Below are positions 5,313 to 7,675 of a DNA stretch of 7,675 nt, piece by piece. Every line of letters begins with the position of its first letter. The stretch's first letter is position 1. This DNA comes from an uncultured Bacillus sp. (lineage in GTDB: Bacteria; Bacillota; Bacilli; Bacillales; DSM-1321). A program made the translations under genes and the position numbers. Where the stretch lies: positions 1 through 7,675 of the forward strand of contig CAKQBC010000105.1 of the NCBI GenBank assembly GCA_934215995.1. The letters are read 5' to 3'. Under the pieces are notes generated by a model. The model searched no databases and was not told where the DNA came from. It saw only the letters and a list, made by a program, of their open reading frames with translations.

Positions 5313-6035
5313 TTAAGATCCTCCCCCTTCTTCCTCCATGTCCCGTTCCATGTGTTCTATACGGATCTGGCTGCTGTATGCAGGCAGCCGGATGGAAGAC
5401 TGAACCTCCGATACGGACAGGGAATAGTTTTCTATAAAGAATTCTTCAATCGATTGAGAAACTTTCAGCTTATCCTTCAGCCTCTCCGGATTGTCCGAGA
5501 GAACCTTCACTTCAATCGGGAATGAAGACAATTCAGTACCGTCGATCTTCGTGGCGCCATTGACTTCCCTTATGACCGTTGTATTAATGACACGATTTCC
5601 ATTAATGGAAATATCGGTGGCTTCATACGTATTCAATTCATTGATCAGCCTTTTCAAAAGTGCTGCGGGTATGGGTCCGGCAGTTTCCTCAGAAAGCAGT
5701 TCTTCCGGAAGCGGTTCAATCGATAAAATGACGCCCTGCCCTGTTTTATCGGTAAACCCGGCATCAGCCTTTAGCTCTCCGAGCGTTTCTTCCAAAAGTT
5801 TCTCCTTGCTCACCTGCCGGTCTGATTCATATTTGGCAAGCTGCTGGTCCGCTTTATTGCTCTCCTGCAGCAATTGTCCATGGAGTTTCTGTTCCTCCCT
5901 GATGTCAGCCTTCAGCTCCCAAATGTCGCGTGTATCCCTCTGCTCCGGTTCTGCTACTGTTTTGTACTGGATAGCAAGCATAAAACCTAAAGCAGCCGAC
6001 ACTGCCAAAAAACCGATATTTCTGTTACGCTTCAT
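5313..6035 (-). CDS. ylxX: DUF881 membrane protein YlxX
   Basis: A conserved dcw-cluster protein of unknown function, 240 residues. It has a short basic N-terminus MKRNRNIG, one membrane segment (about 7-23), a charged coiled-coil-like stretch (about 35-85, rich in Glu, Lys and Gln), and a DUF881 domain to about residue 230, with VILSIEPLP, LLKRLINELNTYEATDISINGNRV and the segment around GTELSSFPIEVKVL. The domain should face the outside of the cell. The ATG at 6035 is the only start in frame because a TGA lies just upstream; GGTGA 6 nt before it serves as the ribosome binding site. It is a paralogue of the preceding ylxW, and the pairing of two DUF881 genes between divIB and sbp is the usual Bacillus arrangement. 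The symbol rests on gene order. Confidence 0.88.
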   Translation of the reverse strand: MKRNRNIGFLAVSAALGFMLAIQYKTVAEPEQRDTRDIWELKADIREEQKLHGQLLQESNKADQQLAKYESDRQVSKEKLLEETLGELKADAGFTDKTGQGVILSIEPLPEELLSEETAGPIPAALLKRLINELNTYEATDISINGNRVINTTVIREVNGATKIDGTELSSFPIEVKVLSDNPERLKDKLKVSQSIEEFFIENYSLSVSEVQSSIRLPAYSSQIRIEHMERDMEEEGGGS

Positions 6036-6119
6036 TTTTAGTCACCAATCTTCCCCTTTACGGGACATATTGCTTCGGTTCATCTAAAGGCACATCCCTT
6101 TTCTAAAGCTGGCCCGGAT

Positions 6120-6150
6120 TAAGGGGATGGGGCTTTCCGCCTTCCCCTTA
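6120..6150 (-). other. Stem-loop over the ylxW stop codon
   Basis: TAAGGGGA (6120-6127) and TCCCCTTA (6143-6150) form a perfect 8-bp stem with GGC/GCC pairing (6131-6133 with 6139-6141) inside the loop. The TAA stop of ylxW is the first three bases of the stem on the minus strand. No T-run follows, so it is not an intrinsic terminator. It may influence termination of translation, mRNA processing or stability in the only long gap of this operon. Confidence 0.5.
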
Positions 6151-6843
6151 GCTTCCAACAATCGGTTCAAGGACTATATCCTTCTTTTGCTCGAGCGTGA
6201 ACAATATATTCTCATTCACGAGCTGGTCCCTTACGCCTCCGGTAATAAGCAATGCCGATTCAAGAACATCGGCATCGCCGATGGCCGAAATAATGAACGG
6301 GGCAGGATGCTGCCTGCCGTCTATCGTGATCACAGGGCCGTTGCAGTAAATATAGGATTCATGCGTAAGGCGCTGCCCGTTGACGGCAACAGCTTCCGCA
6401 CCGGATATGTACAGCTCATTGATCAGATTGAATACATGATGTTCATGGACGATATAGTTATTCACGTTTGGGTCTGCCGGATTATACTCATTGTCAGAAA
6501 GAGTCACCTCTACCCCCTCACCCGATACCTTCACCTTCCCTAGAAACATCCTGTACTTCTCGATATCTTCCGCCAGGTTGAATAGAATCTGTTCTTCCTC
6601 GGCGATGCTGTTTTCATAATCCGCTATAAGCTCCTGCTTTTTGATTACATCCTTCTGAAGGTCCCTCGTTTTTTCTTCTTGTTTTATATATTCCTCGCGG
6701 AGTTCATATTCATCATCCCAATCTTCATTGCCGATGGATTGTTCTCTATACTCCTTGGTGAGATTGTATGAATAAGCAATCATAAACCCAAGGACCATGA
6801 AAACAAGTGAGAAAATCACACGGTTCCCGTTTCTCTTTTTAAT
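6148..6843 (-). CDS. ylxW: DUF881 membrane protein YlxW, apparently starting at ATT
   Basis: A conserved dcw-cluster protein of unknown function and paralogue of ylxX. From ATT at 6843 it has 231 residues: basic N-terminus KKRNGNR, a membrane segment (about 9-26), a long acidic coiled-coil-like region (about 30-85), then the DUF881 domain with VSGEGVEVTLSDN, HHVFNLINELYISGAEAVAVNGQRL and the segment around ISAIGDADVLESALLITGG. I prefer ATT because GGGGGA lies about 7 nt upstream, the gap after divIB is then 2 nt, and the basic residues before the membrane segment match YlxX. The first conventional start, GTG 6819, drops those residues and has a poor ribosome binding site. No ATG, GTG or TTG lies between the upstream in-frame TGA and that GTG. 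The gene is certain; the ATT start is likely but unproven. Confidence 0.85.
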   Translation of the reverse strand: MKKRNGNRVIFSLVFMVLGFMIAYSYNLTKEYREQSIGNEDWDDEYELREEYIKQEEKTRDLQKDVIKKQELIADYENSIAEEEQILFNLAEDIEKYRMFLGKVKVSGEGVEVTLSDNEYNPADPNVNNYIVHEHHVFNLINELYISGAEAVAVNGQRLTHESYIYCNGPVITIDGRQHPAPFIISAIGDADVLESALLITGGVRDQLVNENILFTLEQKKDIVLEPIVGS

Positions 6844-6845
6844 GC

Positions 6846-7643
6846 TTATTCCCCCTCTTCCATGGCTTCGGTTTCATCCCCGGATGCAGTGCCTTCTGTA
6901 TCATAGGCCCTGAAATAGGATCCCACTTCGAGGTCAATGACTCCCTTTGCCCCTTCCGTGATTTGGCTTACAATCGATGGGTAATGAACGAGTTTTTTGG
7001 CCATCGTTTTGGACGTGGCGCTCACTTCGAATCCATCGTTCATATATAAAGTGGCATGGTAGCCGTCCGTTTCAGTCGGGGTATAATGGATTTCGGAGAT
7101 GGCATTGACGATTTCCTCCGGCAGCCGCGCCAATGCTTCCACCATTGATTCAAACGCCCTGCCCTCTTCGTACCCGAACAATAGGGGAGCCGATAAATTC
7201 ACATCTTCCTTTTTCATCGGCTCGATCATTTTGCCGCTTTCAAGAACGGGATGGTAAGCGGAATTTTTCACTACATATCCCAGCTGCCTATACTCTTCGA
7301 CTGTAATCCTCACTGTGTTCGGCAAGACAATCTCAATAGAAGCTTCCTTAACGTATGGTATTTCTTTCAGCTTTGCGGCAATTTGATCTTTATCGATTTT
7401 CCAAATGCTTGTTTCACTTGTCACTCCACTTGATTCAACGACCATTTCTTTTGTCACGTAATCATTCCCCTTGACTTTCACCGAGCTTACATTGCTCAAT
7501 GGGGACAGAAAGTATAATACAAGGACAAGCAAAAGGAAGAAGAGGGAAAGAAGCATGATTACCCTTCTGTTCGCTTTCTTGATTCTGCGCTGCTTCAATT
7601 TCGGAATGCGTTCCTCCAAAGAAACTACTTTTCTCTCTTCCAC
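6846..7643 (-). CDS. divIB: Cell division protein DivIB (FtsQ homologue)
   Basis: Bitopic divisome protein that works with DivIC and FtsL to control septal peptidoglycan synthesis. The protein is 265 residues (B. subtilis about 263). It has a basic cytoplasmic N-terminus with the family stretch SLEERIPKLKQRRIKKANRR (8-27), one membrane helix (about 28-46), an extracytoplasmic POTRA domain (about 49-118, VSSVKVKGNDYV to LPNTVRITVEE), the beta domain (about 119-250) and a short acidic tail DETEAMEEGE. I start at GTG 7643-7641 because AGAGGTGA lies 5 nt upstream and MEERKVVSLEERIP matches relatives; an in-frame GTG at 7652 would add three residues but has its purine run directly against the start. 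It leads the run divIB-ylxW-ylxX-sbp; murB is expected just outside the window. Confidence 0.93.
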   Translation of the reverse strand: MEERKVVSLEERIPKLKQRRIKKANRRVIMLLSLFFLLLVLVLYFLSPLSNVSSVKVKGNDYVTKEMVVESSGVTSETSIWKIDKDQIAAKLKEIPYVKEASIEIVLPNTVRITVEEYRQLGYVVKNSAYHPVLESGKMIEPMKKEDVNLSAPLLFGYEEGRAFESMVEALARLPEEIVNAISEIHYTPTETDGYHATLYMNDGFEVSATSKTMAKKLVHYPSIVSQITEGAKGVIDLEVGSYFRAYDTEGTASGDETEAMEEGE

Positions 7644-7675
7644 CCTGCTCACCTCTCTTTTACATTTACATTTTC

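Noticed and set aside
5491..6543. Plus-strand open frames of 198 and 138 codons opposite ylxX and ylxW
   Set aside because: Antisense to clear coding genes with correct start signals; the Ser-rich product opposite ylxX is what the complement of a Glu/Lys-rich coding strand gives.
7649..7675. Possible last codons of an upstream gene (ENVNVKER then TGA at 7651-7649), perhaps murB
   Set aside because: Only eight codons are visible, and another frame is also open to the window edge, so neither the frame nor the identity can be supported.

Overview
This window is a stretch of the division and cell-wall (dcw) cluster of an endospore-forming Bacillaceae member, joined to the start of the mother-cell sigma-E operon. 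The evidence is the gene order on the minus strand (divIB, ylxW, ylxX, sbp, ftsA, ftsZ, spoIIGA, sigE) and near-family-identical motifs in FtsZ, FtsA, Sbp, SpoIIGA and SigE. All genes lie on the minus strand, so transcription runs from high to low coordinates. In Bacillus subtilis a secreted-protease gene region (bpr) lies between ftsZ and spoIIGA; here there is only an 876-nt gap with no convincing gene. I cannot assign a species.

Layout, in transcription order. 7643-4953: divIB, ylxW, ylxX and sbp form a tight run. ylxW appears to begin with a rare ATT codon 2 nt after divIB, and ylxX and sbp abut. The only sizeable gap (112 nt, between ylxW and ylxX) holds a stem-loop over the ylxW stop codon. 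4952-4782: the ftsA upstream region has a close match to a sigma-H promoter and, nearer the gene, a near-consensus sigma-A promoter ending in a strong ribosome binding site. 4781-2213: ftsA and ftsZ, the membrane tether and the Z-ring tubulin. 2212-1337: a non-coding region with three parts: (a) a 260-bp unit bounded by two identical 22-bp hairpins, one of which is the likely ftsZ terminator; (b) two candidate promoters for spoIIG, one with the 22-bp spacer typical of the Spo0A-activated spoIIG promoter; (c) a leader of about 360 nt before spoIIGA. 1336-1: spoIIGA, the membrane aspartic protease that activates pro-sigma-E, and the first 116 codons of sigE.

How the genes work together: FtsZ polymerises at midcell, or near the poles in sporulation, and FtsA anchors it to the membrane. 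DivIB is part of the later divisome that controls septal wall synthesis. Sbp, YlxW and YlxX are conserved, poorly characterised membrane partners. When sporulation begins, sigma-H raises ftsAZ expression for the asymmetric septum. Spo0A then turns on spoIIGA-sigE, and after septation SpoIIGA removes the SigE pro-peptide to start the mother-cell programme.

The genes themselves are ordinary. The least explained sequence is the ftsZ-spoIIGA gap, with its duplicated terminator hairpin around an array of inverted repeats, followed by the apparent ATT start of ylxW. I saw no IS element, CRISPR array, tRNA or rRNA.
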